Positions 26,157-33,897 are shown, counted from the first letter of the stretch. The stretch: DNA of 34,580 nt from Alphaproteobacteria bacterium (GCA_018222865.1 JAAEZM010000020.1:1-34580); one strand, 5' to 3'. Made by a program: numbers and translations. Notes: generated by a model not told the origin, from the letters alone.

Positions 26157-27083
26157 ATGAAACTGAATTTCGACCGACGAGTCGCCGATTCCCTTCCCAA
26201 GTCCTGGGTCGATCAGGCTCCGCTGAGCTGGCGCCCTTATCTGCGCCTGGCGCGTTATGACCGGCCAATCGGGTTCTGGCTGCTGGCGCTGCCCTGCTGG
26301 ATGGGCCTGGCCTTGGCCAGCATTGGTAGCGGATTTGGCTTGCAGGACCTGTATTTCGCGATCCTGTTTGCAATTGGCGCGATCGCCATGCGCGGCGCTG
26401 GCTGCACCTATAACGACATCATCGACCGCGATCTGGATGCCCAGGTCGCTCGCACCGCGGATCGCCCGCTGGCCGCAGGAACGGTCTCACTCAAACAGGC
26501 CTGGGCCTTTTTGGGTGCGCAAGGGCTTGTCGGTCTGATTGTGCTGATCCAGCTGCCGCTGATCGCGATTCTTGTTGGACTGGGGTCACTTGTCCTGGTC
26601 GCCGCCTATCCCTTCATGAAGCGCATCACCTGGTGGCCTCAGGCCTGGCTGGGTCTGACCTTCAACTGGGGCGTTCCGGTCGCCTATACGGCCGTCGCGG
26701 GCAGTATCGATTTGGCGATGATCGCCCTTTATGCCAGCTGTATCGCCTGGACGCTGGGTTATGACACGATCTACGCCCACCAGGATGCTGAGGATGATGC
26801 GCTGGTGGGTGTGCGCTCCACCGCCCGCCTGTTCGGCTCCGCCTCGCCGTATTGGGTCGCCGGCTTTTACGGTCTGACGGCCTTGCTTGCTGGTCTGGCG
26901 ATTTATCTCCAGGCCGCCTCGCCCTTTATCGTGCCCGTATTTGCACTTTATACCGCCCACCTCTTCAACCAGGTCCGGCTGATGAATGTTGAGGATGGTG
27001 TCTTGTGCCTGGCCATCTTCAAATCCAACCGGACGACCGGCCTCCTCCTTGTCGCAACGCTCGCACTGGCCGCCCTGTTGTGA
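26157..27083 (+). CDS. ubiA: 4-hydroxybenzoate polyprenyltransferase
   Basis: A 308-residue inner-membrane prenyltransferase that joins a polyprenyl chain to 4-hydroxybenzoate in ubiquinone synthesis. The two Asp-rich Mg-diphosphate motifs are present: CTYNDIIDRDLDAQVART (N86, D87, D90, D94) and GYDTIYAHQDAEDD (D203, D210). The flanking RPLAAG and the N-terminal YLRLARYDRPIGFWLLALP are typical of UbiA rather than of heme O or chlorophyll synthases. Eight or nine helices are expected. AAAGGAGAAA precedes the ATG. The stop overlaps the GTG start of the methyltransferase gene by four bases (GTGA). Confidence 0.96.
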   Translation: MKLNFDRRVADSLPKSWVDQAPLSWRPYLRLARYDRPIGFWLLALPCWMGLALASIGSGFGLQDLYFAILFAIGAIAMRGAGCTYNDIIDRDLDAQVARTADRPLAAGTVSLKQAWAFLGAQGLVGLIVLIQLPLIAILVGLGSLVLVAAYPFMKRITWWPQAWLGLTFNWGVPVAYTAVAGSIDLAMIALYASCIAWTLGYDTIYAHQDAEDDALVGVRSTARLFGSASPYWVAGFYGLTALLAGLAIYLQAASPFIVPVFALYTAHLFNQVRLMNVEDGVLCLAIFKSNRTTGLLLVATLALAALL

Positions 27084-27751
27084 GCGATGTGTTGAACCCG
27101 GACGCGTTTATCGCACAACACACGGCGCGGATGCGGGCACCGCTTGTTCCGGAGATCGAGCTGCATCTCGCCGTTGAGACCGTCGATATCTGGGAGCAAA
27201 CCGAAGAAGCGCTGGGCGAGATGGGCCTTCCGCCGCCCTTCTGGGCATTTGCCTGGGCAGGCGGTCAGGCCCTGGCGCGCTATTGCCTCGACACCCCGGA
27301 GATCATCGCCGGCAAGCGCGTTCTGGATTTCGCCGCAGGCGGAGCGGTTTCAGGTCTGGCCGCGAAGAAAGCCGGAGCAGAAACGGTTATCGCGTGCGAA
27401 CTGGATGCGTTTGCCATTGCGGCTTGCCGGATCAATGCCGCGATAAACGGGCTGGAGATCGAAACCCAGCTGGGCGATCTGGTCGGACAGGACGCGGGCT
27501 GGGATGTCGTTCTGGCTGGCGATGTGTTTTACGAAGCTGAGCCGGCCAAGCGGATTGGCGGTTGGCTGGCCGATCTCGCAGCGCGTGGCGCTACAGTCCT
27601 GATCGGCGATCCGGGGCGTTCCTTCCTGCCGCAGGACAAGCTGGAGAAAATGGCGGAATACACTGTTCCAGTGACGCGGGATCTGGAAGATCGCGAAGTG
27701 CGCTACGCGAAGGTTTGGCGTTTCCGCGATAAAAAGTTTGCACACGAATAG
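27080..27751 (+). CDS. Class I SAM methyltransferase, ETF-beta lysine methyltransferase-like
   Basis: A 223-residue cytoplasmic methyltransferase. Motif I is VLDFAAGGAVSGLAAKKAGA (81-100) with the acidic post-I residue in ACELDAFA (E107/D109). The segment PPPFWAFAWAGGQALARY ahead of motif I and the later LAGDVFYEAEPAKR and IGDPGR blocks resemble METTL20 and its bacterial orthologues, which trimethylate lysines of the electron-transfer flavoprotein beta subunit. PrmA-like ribosomal-protein methyltransferases are the main alternative. The GTG start at 27080 shares four bases with the ubiA stop, implying coupling; the longer frame would lie inside ubiA. ETF donates electrons to ubiquinone, so the pairing with ubiA makes functional sense, though this is inference. 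Confidence 0.8.
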   Translation: MSDVLNPDAFIAQHTARMRAPLVPEIELHLAVETVDIWEQTEEALGEMGLPPPFWAFAWAGGQALARYCLDTPEIIAGKRVLDFAAGGAVSGLAAKKAGAETVIACELDAFAIAACRINAAINGLEIETQLGDLVGQDAGWDVVLAGDVFYEAEPAKRIGGWLADLAARGATVLIGDPGRSFLPQDKLEKMAEYTVPVTRDLEDREVRYAKVWRFRDKKFAHE

Positions 27752-27831
27752 GTTTTTGGCGAGAATGGGGTGTCAGAGAATGCGGCACAATTCTGGGTCG
27801 CAGTCCGCCCTTGCCGAACGAGGACTTGCTC

Positions 27832-28263
27832 ATGGCCAGAGCCCGCGCCGTCGACCGACGCCTCTTCCTCTTGCTGGAGATTGCTGCCCGCCGCCTCAAT
27901 CGCGATGCGGATGCCCGCTTGAAAGCGGATGCCGGCGTGACCTCCGCCCAGGCTGCCGTCCTCTTTCTCCTCGCCCGGCGCGGCGAACGCCGCATGGGAG
28001 AGATCGGGGAAATGCTCTCTCTCAACCCGCCCGCCGTGACCGGTCTGGTCAATCGGATGGAAGCGCTGAGCCTCGTCGCCCGGCGGACCGCCCCGGACGA
28101 TAAACGCTCCGCCATTGTCTCCCTGACAGAAAAAGGGCGCAGTATGGGCGATGCGGCCGAGATTGTTCTACGCGACCTGAATACCGAGCTGGAGACCCGG
28201 CTCGGCGATGAAGACAGCGATATGCTGCACCGCGTCCTGACCGCCCTAGCCGTAGACGCCTGA
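27832..28263 (+). CDS. MarR-family transcriptional regulator
   Basis: A 143-residue winged-helix regulator. The DNA-binding core is GVTSAQAAVLFLLARRGERRMGEIGEMLSLNPPAVTGLVNRMEALSLVARR..., cut here, with the wing TAPDDKRSAIVSLTEKG containing the conserved D-x-R/K-R-x-x. The N-terminal helix is strongly basic (MARARAVDRRLFLLLEIAARR). ATG 27832 is preferred to TTG 27811: AGGA is 7-8 bp upstream of it. It lies 40 bp before the crotonase-like gene and may regulate it; many MarR proteins next to acyl-CoA enzymes respond to aromatic or acyl-CoA ligands, but nothing here shows which. Confidence 0.92.
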   Translation: MARARAVDRRLFLLLEIAARRLNRDADARLKADAGVTSAQAAVLFLLARRGERRMGEIGEMLSLNPPAVTGLVNRMEALSLVARRTAPDDKRSAIVSLTEKGRSMGDAAEIVLRDLNTELETRLGDEDSDMLHRVLTALAVDA

Positions 28264-28303
28264 TCGCTCTAACCTCCCGCAAATAAGAAAAGGGGAGGCT
28301 CGA

Positions 28304-29080
28304 GTGAGCAATCTGGTTTTGGTCGAAGATGCGGAGGGAATCCGCACAATCCGGTTCAATCGTCCGGAAAAGAAGAACGCAATCACGCGCGCCATGTATT
28401 CCGCAGCAGCCGAGGCGCTGGAGACCGGCGACAGCGAAAAATCCATCAAAGTCTTCGTGATTACCGGCACGGACGGTATTTTCACCGCCGGCAATGACAT
28501 GGTCGATTTCATGGAACGCCCCCCGCATGTCGGAGGTGGCGATGTCCCGCCGGTTGAGCGCTTCATGCGTGCCCTGATTGGTGCGGAAAAGCCCGTTATT
28601 GCTGCGGTTGATGGGCTGGCCATCGGTATTGGCGTGACCTTGCTGATGCATTGCGACATCGTCTATGCGTCAAACCGATCGACCTTCAAAACTCCCTTTG
28701 TTGATCTGGCTCTGGCTCCGGAATTCGGCTCCAGCCAGCTCTTCCCGCAAATGTTCGGTCATGCCGTTGCTGCAGAGCTTTTGCTGCTGGGCAATGTCTG
28801 GGGGGCGGACCGCGCCTACCAGACCGGTCTCGTCAATGGCACCACCCCGCCTGAGGCTTTGATGGATATGGTGATGGGCGCGGCACGCAATCTGGCAGCC
28901 AAGGCGCCCGGTTCACTGCGAGCAGCGAAAAAGCTGATGAAGCGCCCTCCGGAAGATATTCATGAGCGTATCAAGCATGAAGGCGGCTTGTTCAATGAGA
29001 TGCTGCGCTCACCTGAATTTGCGGAAGCGGCCAGCGCCTTCATGGAACGCCGCAAGCCCGACTTCTCCCAATTCGGCTAA
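28304..29080 (+). CDS. Enoyl-CoA hydratase/isomerase (crotonase fold), probably isomerase-like
   Basis: A 258-residue crotonase-superfamily enzyme acting on acyl-CoA. The two oxyanion-hole segments are GIFTAGNDMVDF and GLAIGIGVTL. The glutamates that hydrate enoyl-CoA in classical crotonase are not present: the equivalents of E144 and E164 read T112 and F132. Instead E140 in TPFVDLALAPEFGSS matches the single catalytic glutamate of delta3,delta2-enoyl-CoA isomerases of the ECI2 type (SPEGCSS). Isomerisation of unsaturated acyl-CoA in beta-oxidation is therefore more likely than hydration. The start is GTG 28304 with a perfect SD, GGGGAGG, 5 bp away; CCTCCC (28273-28278) upstream can pair with that SD. 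Confidence 0.85.
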   Translation: MSNLVLVEDAEGIRTIRFNRPEKKNAITRAMYSAAAEALETGDSEKSIKVFVITGTDGIFTAGNDMVDFMERPPHVGGGDVPPVERFMRALIGAEKPVIAAVDGLAIGIGVTLLMHCDIVYASNRSTFKTPFVDLALAPEFGSSQLFPQMFGHAVAAELLLLGNVWGADRAYQTGLVNGTTPPEALMDMVMGAARNLAAKAPGSLRAAKKLMKRPPEDIHERIKHEGGLFNEMLRSPEFAEAASAFMERRKPDFSQFG

Positions 29081-29106
29081 CCTGCTGCGGATAATCGGAT
29101 ATCGCC

Positions 29107-30447
29107 ATGACACGTTATATTCTCGGCGCCGTCACAGCTGTGCTGTTGATTGCTATCGCCATTTTCCAGACCACGACACTCAACCGGATCTACCTGCCCA
29201 CCGGAACGGGGATACTGGCCAAGCAATTGTGCTCCATGGTCTTCGTTTCCCGCCTCGAGACGGATTACGCCCGCGAGATCTATCTCGATCCTCTGCTGGG
29301 AGGCGCCGGCTCGGTAATCACCACGGATGTCCGTCTGGAGGATGGTGAAATCCGCACGGCCCTGTTCGGCTTTCTCTATGCCCAGCGCGCCGTTTATCGT
29401 GAGGGGCTGGGCTGTACGCTGGTCCATGGAGGCCGCGAGTTCGATCCAGAGCTGAGCCTGCCTGCGCGCCAGGCCTTCCAGCCAATGGATGTGGATACCG
29501 CACATCGCGATGCGAATTTCGACACACAGGCCCTGGACGCCGCCATTGCAGGCGCCTTCGATGATCCAGCTGAGGACATCCGCAACACGCTGGGCGTCGC
29601 CATTTTGCATCAAGGCCGTCTGGTGGGTGAGCATTACGGTCCGGGCGCCAGCCGGGAAACGCCCTTCCTGGGCTGGTCCATGACCAAGTCGATGACAGCC
29701 ACCCTTGCCGGTGTCCTGGTCGAAGATGGCCGGATCGATCTGCAGGCGGCCGGCGCAGTGCCAGCCCTGTCCGCACTCGGGCGCGACGACATCACGCTGG
29801 ATCAGCTCTTGCGCATGACGGGCGGCCTCGCCCTGCACGAGCTCAATAACGGGACCGACCCGACCTCGGACATGTTGTTCACCGAGAGCGATATGATCGC
29901 ATTCGCCGCCAGCCGGGACCGGATCGCAGCGCCGGGTGACCATTGGGAATATATGAGTGGCCAGACCAATCTCGCCATGAGCGCGTTACAGGCCGAGTTC
30001 GGATCTGACCTGGCCAGCCAGCTGACCGGCATCCGCTCCGCGCTGTTTGAACCGCTGGGAATCTACTCTGCCATTATCGAGCCGGATGAGAGCGGGCTCC
30101 TGGTCGGATCCTCCTACATGTATGCCACCGCTCAGGACTGGGCGCGTCTCGCCCAGCTCTATCTGGACGGTGGACAGGCCGGCGGCGAGCAGATCATCCC
30201 GGCCAATTGGGCCGAGATCGCTGCCTCGGAAACAGCCGGGTCGGATGGGCAGTATGGGCTCGCCTTCTGGCTCCCCTCCGAACAGGATGGCCTGCCGGAG
30301 GGCACATTCTTCATGAATGGCTTCCAGTCCCAACTGGCTTTGATCATTCCCTCTGAGGATCTGGTGATTGTGCGCTTTGGGGCGACCAATGGGGTTTCGG
30401 ACAGAACGTTTGAACTCGCCCGCAATGTCATAGCAGCGCGGCAATAG
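29107..30447 (+). CDS. Serine hydrolase, class C beta-lactamase fold
   Basis: A 446-residue exported or membrane-anchored hydrolase. An N-terminal hydrophobic helix (about 5-21) serves as anchor or uncleaved signal. The catalytic domain starts near residue 140 and has the SxxK motif S191-M-T-K194 (GWSMTKSMTA), the Y-x-S/N motif at Y282 (EYMSGQTN), and a third motif in FMNGFQSQ in place of KTG. This is the pattern of the esterase EstB/6-aminohexanoate-oligomer hydrolase branch rather than of true beta-lactamases (YAN and KTG). Residues 25-130 are a family-specific extension. Possible jobs include esterase, amidase or peptidase work on external substrates. It follows the crotonase gene by 26 bp and may be in its operon. 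Confidence 0.88.
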   Translation: MTRYILGAVTAVLLIAIAIFQTTTLNRIYLPTGTGILAKQLCSMVFVSRLETDYAREIYLDPLLGGAGSVITTDVRLEDGEIRTALFGFLYAQRAVYREGLGCTLVHGGREFDPELSLPARQAFQPMDVDTAHRDANFDTQALDAAIAGAFDDPAEDIRNTLGVAILHQGRLVGEHYGPGASRETPFLGWSMTKSMTATLAGVLVEDGRIDLQAAGAVPALSALGRDDITLDQLLRMTGGLALHELNNGTDPTSDMLFTESDMIAFAASRDRIAAPGDHWEYMSGQTNLAMSALQAEFGSDLASQLTGIRSALFEPLGIYSAIIEPDESGLLVGSSYMYATAQDWARLAQLYLDGGQAGGEQIIPANWAEIAASETAGSDGQYGLAFWLPSEQDGLPEGTFFMNGFQSQLALIIPSEDLVIVRFGATNGVSDRTFELARNVIAARQ

Positions 30448-30467
30448 ACCCCGCCAGCGTCCGCGCG

Positions 30468-30920
30468 CTAGGCGCGGGCACGCCGCGGCGGGCCCACCAG
30501 GGGCGGTGTCTCGGCGAAAGTACCAAGGGCGATGAGGTCGCAGACTTGTCTGCGAACCTCACCTGCCGTCGGGACGATAGTTTGAAACTTTTTGATCAGC
30601 TGGGACGGCTGGGACTCCGGGCTCTGACTCCCCACGCTCCATGTGTGATAGTCGCGCCGCGGTATCGGCGCGTATTCCACCACAGTCATGTTCGAATGCC
30701 GGCCCAGGCGTTCGAACCTTGAGCGGATATGATCAAGGGACTCGGCCTCACCCTCAAACACAGCCAGAAAATGCCCGGAGTCTAGGACCAGCGCCCCCGT
30801 AATTTGCCGGTCCACGCATCGCTGCATCAGATAGGCGAGCATGCGACCGAGCTCACCATTCAGCGCCCCAACGCCGACGGGAATGCTCGCTTCCGCAATA
30901 ATCGTCATTCTGTACAGCAT
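30468..30920 (-). CDS. BLUF-fold protein lacking the flavin-switch residues
   Basis: A 150-residue protein whose first 97 residues follow the BLUF pattern: opening strand LYRMTIIAEA, QITGALVLDSGHFLAVFEGE (39-58), a helix DHIRSRFERLGRHSNM with the conserved R-H, and RRDYHTWSV. BLUF domains bind FAD and sense blue light through a Tyr-Gln-flavin hydrogen-bond switch. Here the tyrosine position is I7, the flavin-contacting asparagine position is C35 and the essential glutamine is A53 (FLAVFEG instead of FFQLLEG). The semi-conserved tryptophan remains. Normal photochemistry is therefore unlikely. The C-terminal 50 residues are polar, with no recognised output domain. It could be a protein-interaction module or a decaying gene. 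It is convergent with the serine hydrolase gene. Confidence 0.82.
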   Translation of the reverse strand: MLYRMTIIAEASIPVGVGALNGELGRMLAYLMQRCVDRQITGALVLDSGHFLAVFEGEAESLDHIRSRFERLGRHSNMTVVEYAPIPRRDYHTWSVGSQSPESQPSQLIKKFQTIVPTAGEVRRQVCDLIALGTFAETPPLVGPPRRARA

Positions 30921-31254
30921 GCTGCCGTCCCACGCTCCGAGTGAAGTGAGGGGGCTGTGTAGGAGTGAGTCTTGAACAATAATTCAAAAAAGCCCGCCAA
31001 ATTTGCCTCAACTCTTTGTCTAATTTGAATAAAATTGAGGACGAAATCAGAGCGTCACTCTGATTTCTTTTTAAAACAAAGCGATTCAAGCTTGCTTCCT
31101 GGCGTTAATCCGCTGGCAACCAAACTTACGAATGTCTGAAAAACTGCATTTGCCCTGTTTTTTGTCGCCCAAAGCCTGAGACCGGTTGCCGCGGCAGGCT
31201 TGGCGGCCATGCCCGATCGGCCTAATTTCACGGCCATATCTGAGCGGAGCCCCC
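30921..31254. other. Gap between BLUF-like gene and ubiD; possible unannotated plus-strand transcript
   Basis: A 334-bp stretch with no supported gene. Its first half is much richer in A and T than the flanks and includes an interrupted inverted repeat TTGAA-CAATAA-TTCAA near 30972. It contains an intrinsic terminator on the plus strand (31044-31072) with no plus-strand gene directly before it. The second half must hold the ubiD promoter, which I could not identify. Confidence 0.4.
31044..31072 (+). terminator. Orphan intrinsic terminator, plus strand
   Basis: AAATCAGAG (31044-31052) and CTCTGATTT (31058-31066) form a perfect 9-bp stem with loop CGTCA, followed by CTTTTT. In the reverse orientation there is no T-run, so it acts on plus-strand transcripts. 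The nearest upstream plus-strand gene ends about 600 bp away, at 30447. Confidence 0.85.
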
Positions 31255-32766
31255 ATGGCCTATAAATCCCTGCGCGAATTCATTGATCAGCTTGAAGCCG
31301 AGGGCGATCTCATACGGATCACGCACCCGGTCTCCACCGAGCTGGAGATGACCGAGATCCATAAGCGCACCCTGCATGCGGGCGGGCCGGCCCTGCTGTT
31401 TGAGAATGTGATCAATGAGAAGGGTGAGAAGAGCGAGATGCCCTGTCTCGTGAATCTCTTTGGCACGGTGAAGCGCGTCGCCCAGGCCGTGACCCTGGGG
31501 GGTGAGGCCCGTACGACCGGAGAGGAACTCCGCGAAGTGGGTGAATTGCTCGCTTTTCTGCGCCAGCCGGAACCGCCCCGAGGCGTGAAGGAAGCGGTCG
31601 AACTCCTGCCGCTCGCCAAGACGGTGATGTCCATGCGCCCGAAAAACGTCTCGCGCGCGCCTTGCCAGGATGTGGTGCTGACCGGCGAGGATATCGATCT
31701 CGACCGCCTGCCCATCCAGACCTGCTGGCCCGGCGAACCAGCCCCCCTGATCACCTGGCCGCTCGTCGTGACCCAGGGCCCCAATGTGCAAGGCGACCGC
31801 CAGGACGATTATAATCTCGGCATATACCGCATGCAGAAGCTGGGTAAGGACAAGACGCTGATGCGCTGGCTGAAACATCGCGGCGGCGCCCAGCACTATC
31901 AACGCTGGAAGGATAAAAAACCGGACCCCCTGCCCGCCGCGGCTGTTCTGGGCGCAGATCCGGGCACAATCCTGGCCGCCGTCACCCCGGTTCCAGATAC
32001 GCTGTCGGAATACCAGTTCGCAGGCATACTGCGTGGCAAGAAGGCCGAGCTGGTTGATTGCAAGACCGTGCCCCTGAAAGTCCCGGCGGAAGCCGAGATC
32101 GTTCTGGAAGGTCATGTCATGCTCGACGAGTATGGTCCGGAAGGCCCTTATGGCGATCACACGGGCTATTATAACTCCGTCGAACACTTCCCGGTCTTCA
32201 AGATCAGCGCCATCACCATGCGCAAGGACCCGATCTATCTGACCACCTATACCGGCCGTCCACCCGACGAACCGGCGGTTCTGGGAGAGGCCCTGAACGA
32301 GGTCTTTATCCCGCTCCTCCAGCAGCAATTCCCGGAAATCCTGGATTTCTGGCTGCCGCCGGAAGGTTGTTCCTACCGTATTGCCGTCATTTCCATGAAG
32401 AAGGCCTATGCCGGCCATGCCAAGCGCGTGATGATGGGCGCCTGGTCCTTCCTGCGCCAATTCATGTACACGAAATGGATCATCGTCGTGGATGAGGACA
32501 TCAATGCCCGCGACTGGAAAGACGTGATGTGGTCCGTCTCCACCCGCATGGATCCCGCCCGCGATATCGTCACGGTTGAAAACACCCCGATTGATTATCT
32601 CGACTTCGCCTCCCCGGTCTCCGGCCTCGGCTCGAAAATCGGCCTCGATGCCACCAATAAAATGGGCAATGAAACCCAGCGTGAATGGGGCGAAAAGCTC
32701 GATATGGACGACAAGACCAAGGCGCGCGTGGACGAGATCTGGGAGACGCTTGGGATCAGGCGTTAG
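31255..32766 (+). CDS. ubiD: UbiD family 3-polyprenyl-4-hydroxybenzoate decarboxylase
   Basis: A 503-residue decarboxylase using prenylated FMN (from UbiX) to remove the ring carboxylate of 3-polyprenyl-4-hydroxybenzoate in ubiquinone synthesis. Length matches E. coli UbiD (497). Family blocks: [11 protein letters not shown] (184-194) for prFMN and metal binding, HRGGAQHY, and [17 protein letters not shown] (294-310) with the catalytic acid region; later [12 protein letters not shown] and RMDPARD are typical. Other UbiD relatives act on aromatic or cinnamic acids, but the close length and presence of ubiA nearby favour the ubiquinone role. ATG 31255 is selected by CGGAG upstream and by the conserved start [12 protein letters not shown]; the longer frame to 31186 has no support. 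ubiX is not in the window. Confidence 0.95.
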   Translation: MAYKSLREFIDQLEAEGDLIRITHPVSTELEMTEIHKRTLHAGGPALLFENVINEKGEKSEMPCLVNLFGTVKRVAQAVTLGGEARTTGEELREVGELLAFLRQPEPPRGVKEAVELLPLAKTVMSMRPKNVSRAPCQDVVLTGEDIDLDRLPIQTCWPGEPAPLITWPLVVTQGPNVQGDRQDDYNLGIYRMQKLGKDKTLMRWLKHRGGAQHYQRWKDKKPDPLPAAAVLGADPGTILAAVTPVPDTLSEYQFAGILRGKKAELVDCKTVPLKVPAEAEIVLEGHVMLDEYGPEGPYGDHTGYYNSVEHFPVFKISAITMRKDPIYLTTYTGRPPDEPAVLGEALNEVFIPLLQQQFPEILDFWLPPEGCSYRIAVISMKKAYAGHAKRVMMGAWSFLRQFMYTKWIIVVDEDINARDWKDVMWSVSTRMDPARDIVTVENTPIDYLDFASPVSGLGSKIGLDATNKMGNETQREWGEKLDMDDKTKARVDEIWETLGIRR

Positions 32767-32789
32767 GGATAGGGACAGACCGGTTCCCC

Positions 32790-32827
32790 CTTTCGATAGT
32801 GACAACTCTCAAACAGAGTATCGAAGG
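32790..32827 (+). promoter_or_regulatory. Leader hairpin before the small membrane protein gene
   Basis: CTTTCGATA (32790-32798) pairs with TATCGAAGG (32819-32827) with one G-U; an inner stem CTCT/AGAG (32806-32809/32815-32818) with a 5-base loop stacks directly on the 3' arm, leaving a 7-base bulge GTGACAA on the 5' side. The 3' arm runs into the purine-rich SD region GAAGGAAGGAA. It may also act as a weak terminator stem for ubiD. Confidence 0.45.
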
Positions 32828-32842
32828 AAGGAAACTGAGTTC

Positions 32843-33262
32843 ATGCAACCAATCAGCCGGTCTCGGCTTAGGGTCGTTCGCCTATTCTACATAATCGCGA
32901 TGCCACTCTTTTTTATTGTGGCATCGCCACCGTTATCGATCTTTCTGGTCGCGATTTTCGTTGCACGATGGGCTACCGAATTCGCCTTCCCAGCACCGCA
33001 AAACTCACACGACCATCAAGCACTGGTCGACTTTTTCGAAAGCGTGTCATGGCGTTCATTTATAGCAACACTGGTGTTGTCTTTTTTGATTCTACCCATG
33101 GCCTTGGCTTTCTCATCTGATCGGTTCGGTTACTCGGTGGTTGGGGCCGCCTATGCGCTCTGCTACTCATTTTCGTTATGGGTTCATGCAGGGGCGGAAT
33201 GGAATTGGGTCCGACATCACCGCAAAAGAGAAAACCGATGCGACGCCAAATCTAGCTCCTAG
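32843..33262 (+). CDS. Small hypothetical membrane protein
   Basis: A 139-residue protein with no family I can recognise. Hydrophobic segments are at about 9-42 (VVRLFYIIAMPLFFIVASPP then LSIFLVAIFVARW, probably two helices), 72-91 (SFIATLVLSFLILPMALAF) and 97-114 (YSVVGAAYALCYSFSLWV), so three or four membrane spans with a basic C-terminal tail (RHHRKRENRCDAK). The start ATG 32843 follows GAAGGAAGGAA at a longish spacing. Base composition is visibly richer in T and A than in the flanking genes, and codons such as TTT, TTA and ATA are more frequent, hinting at recent acquisition. The gene lies 76 bp after ubiD on the same strand. Function unknown. Confidence 0.65.
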   Translation: MQPISRSRLRVVRLFYIIAMPLFFIVASPPLSIFLVAIFVARWATEFAFPAPQNSHDHQALVDFFESVSWRSFIATLVLSFLILPMALAFSSDRFGYSVVGAAYALCYSFSLWVHAGAEWNWVRHHRKRENRCDAKSSS

Positions 33263-33726
33263 CTGACCTCAACCCGCTGCTCTCGGCTCCGCGCTACAGG
33301 ACCGACATTGGTGCTCACCAGCCCCACGCGGCACTGCACGCCCGCGAAGGATAACTCCAGACTTATCCCCGCCGCGAAAACCTGAGCGATAATCCCCCTC
33401 GATCCATTCCACTGAAGAGGCGTGACGACGTCAGTTGCGGGGATGGGTGTGCGGAGCTTGTCCGCCCTTGGCCGGTGACGCGGCACAAGGTCCGGCAAGG
33501 CGGTCAGTCCGGTCCGATGGCACTAAACGCCCGACCTGAATACCGGCTGACTTGGACACGGGGGCGAGAGCGTCCGGGAAAACTCCGCGTGCGGGAGGCT
33601 TGTCGAGCCACTCACATTAATAACGCTATCCGGCCCGTCCGGCCTCCCGCATGCCTCTTCACCTCCAGGCGCCAAGCGCCATGGAGCGCTTAATCGTGCG
33701 AAACCCTGAAGCCCCAGGAGGAATAA
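33263..33726. other. Non-coding stretch with long inverted repeat, leader of the 56-residue ORF
   Basis: No convincing gene. The main structure is TGCGGGAGGC (33590-33599) and GCCTCCCGCA (33642-33651), a perfect 10-bp inverted repeat that extends to 13 positions (33587/33654) across one G-T pair, with a 42-base interior that contains its own small hairpin CCGG-CCCGT-CCGG. Just downstream, AAGCGC/GCGCTT (33674-33679/33686-33691) forms another hairpin. A 21-codon frame (33681-33746) overlaps the SD and start of the next ORF and could be a leader peptide. A weak 79-codon minus-strand frame (33259-33498) with a TTG start and no SD is not called. Confidence 0.45.
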
Positions 33727-33897
33727 ATGAGCCGCCGACGCCATGAAAAATCGAGTGGATGGAGCGCTGAACCGATCTATCGGAACGTCGCCCTTCAAAC
33801 CCTGTTTGACGCGATGATGAGTGCGAAATCCTATGACCCGGTGACGGCTGCCGATATTGCCGCTCGCCTGGCCAGGCTGACACAAAAGCCCAGATAG
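33727..33897 (+). CDS. Small hypothetical protein (56 residues)
   Basis: A 56-codon ORF preceded by the full Shine-Dalgarno AGGAGG at an ideal 5-bp spacing, the strongest in the window. The product starts with a basic segment (MSRRRHEKSSGW), then a segment likely to be helical, YRNVALQTLFDAMMSAKSYD, then VTAADIAARLARLTQKPR. No signal peptide or membrane span is present; it is soluble and net basic. No family recognised. The C-terminal helix-rich half with alternating hydrophobic positions could mediate dimerisation or binding to a partner. It sits behind a structured leader and ahead of the reductase gene on the same strand. Codon use looks genuine (GCC, CTG, CGC rich). Confidence 0.6.
   Translation: MSRRRHEKSSGWSAEPIYRNVALQTLFDAMMSAKSYDPVTAADIAARLARLTQKPR

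Noticed and set aside
30468-30920. Functional blue-light receptor
   Set aside because: The BLUF fold is present, but Tyr, Asn and Gln of the flavin switch are all replaced, so ordinary light sensing is not supported.
31228-32805. 525-codon open frame on the minus strand, antisense to ubiD
   Set aside because: The plus strand encodes an unmistakable UbiD with all family motifs. The antisense frame has no recognisable motif and follows from GC-rich third positions.
33259-33498. 79-codon minus-strand frame facing the small membrane protein gene
   Set aside because: It has only a TTG start without SD and no recognised family. Its shared CTAG stop is suggestive but not enough to call a gene.
33475-33693. 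72-codon plus-strand frame in the 33.5 kb gap
   Set aside because: Arginine/proline-rich low-quality translation, no SD, and it runs through the inverted repeats; most likely non-coding.
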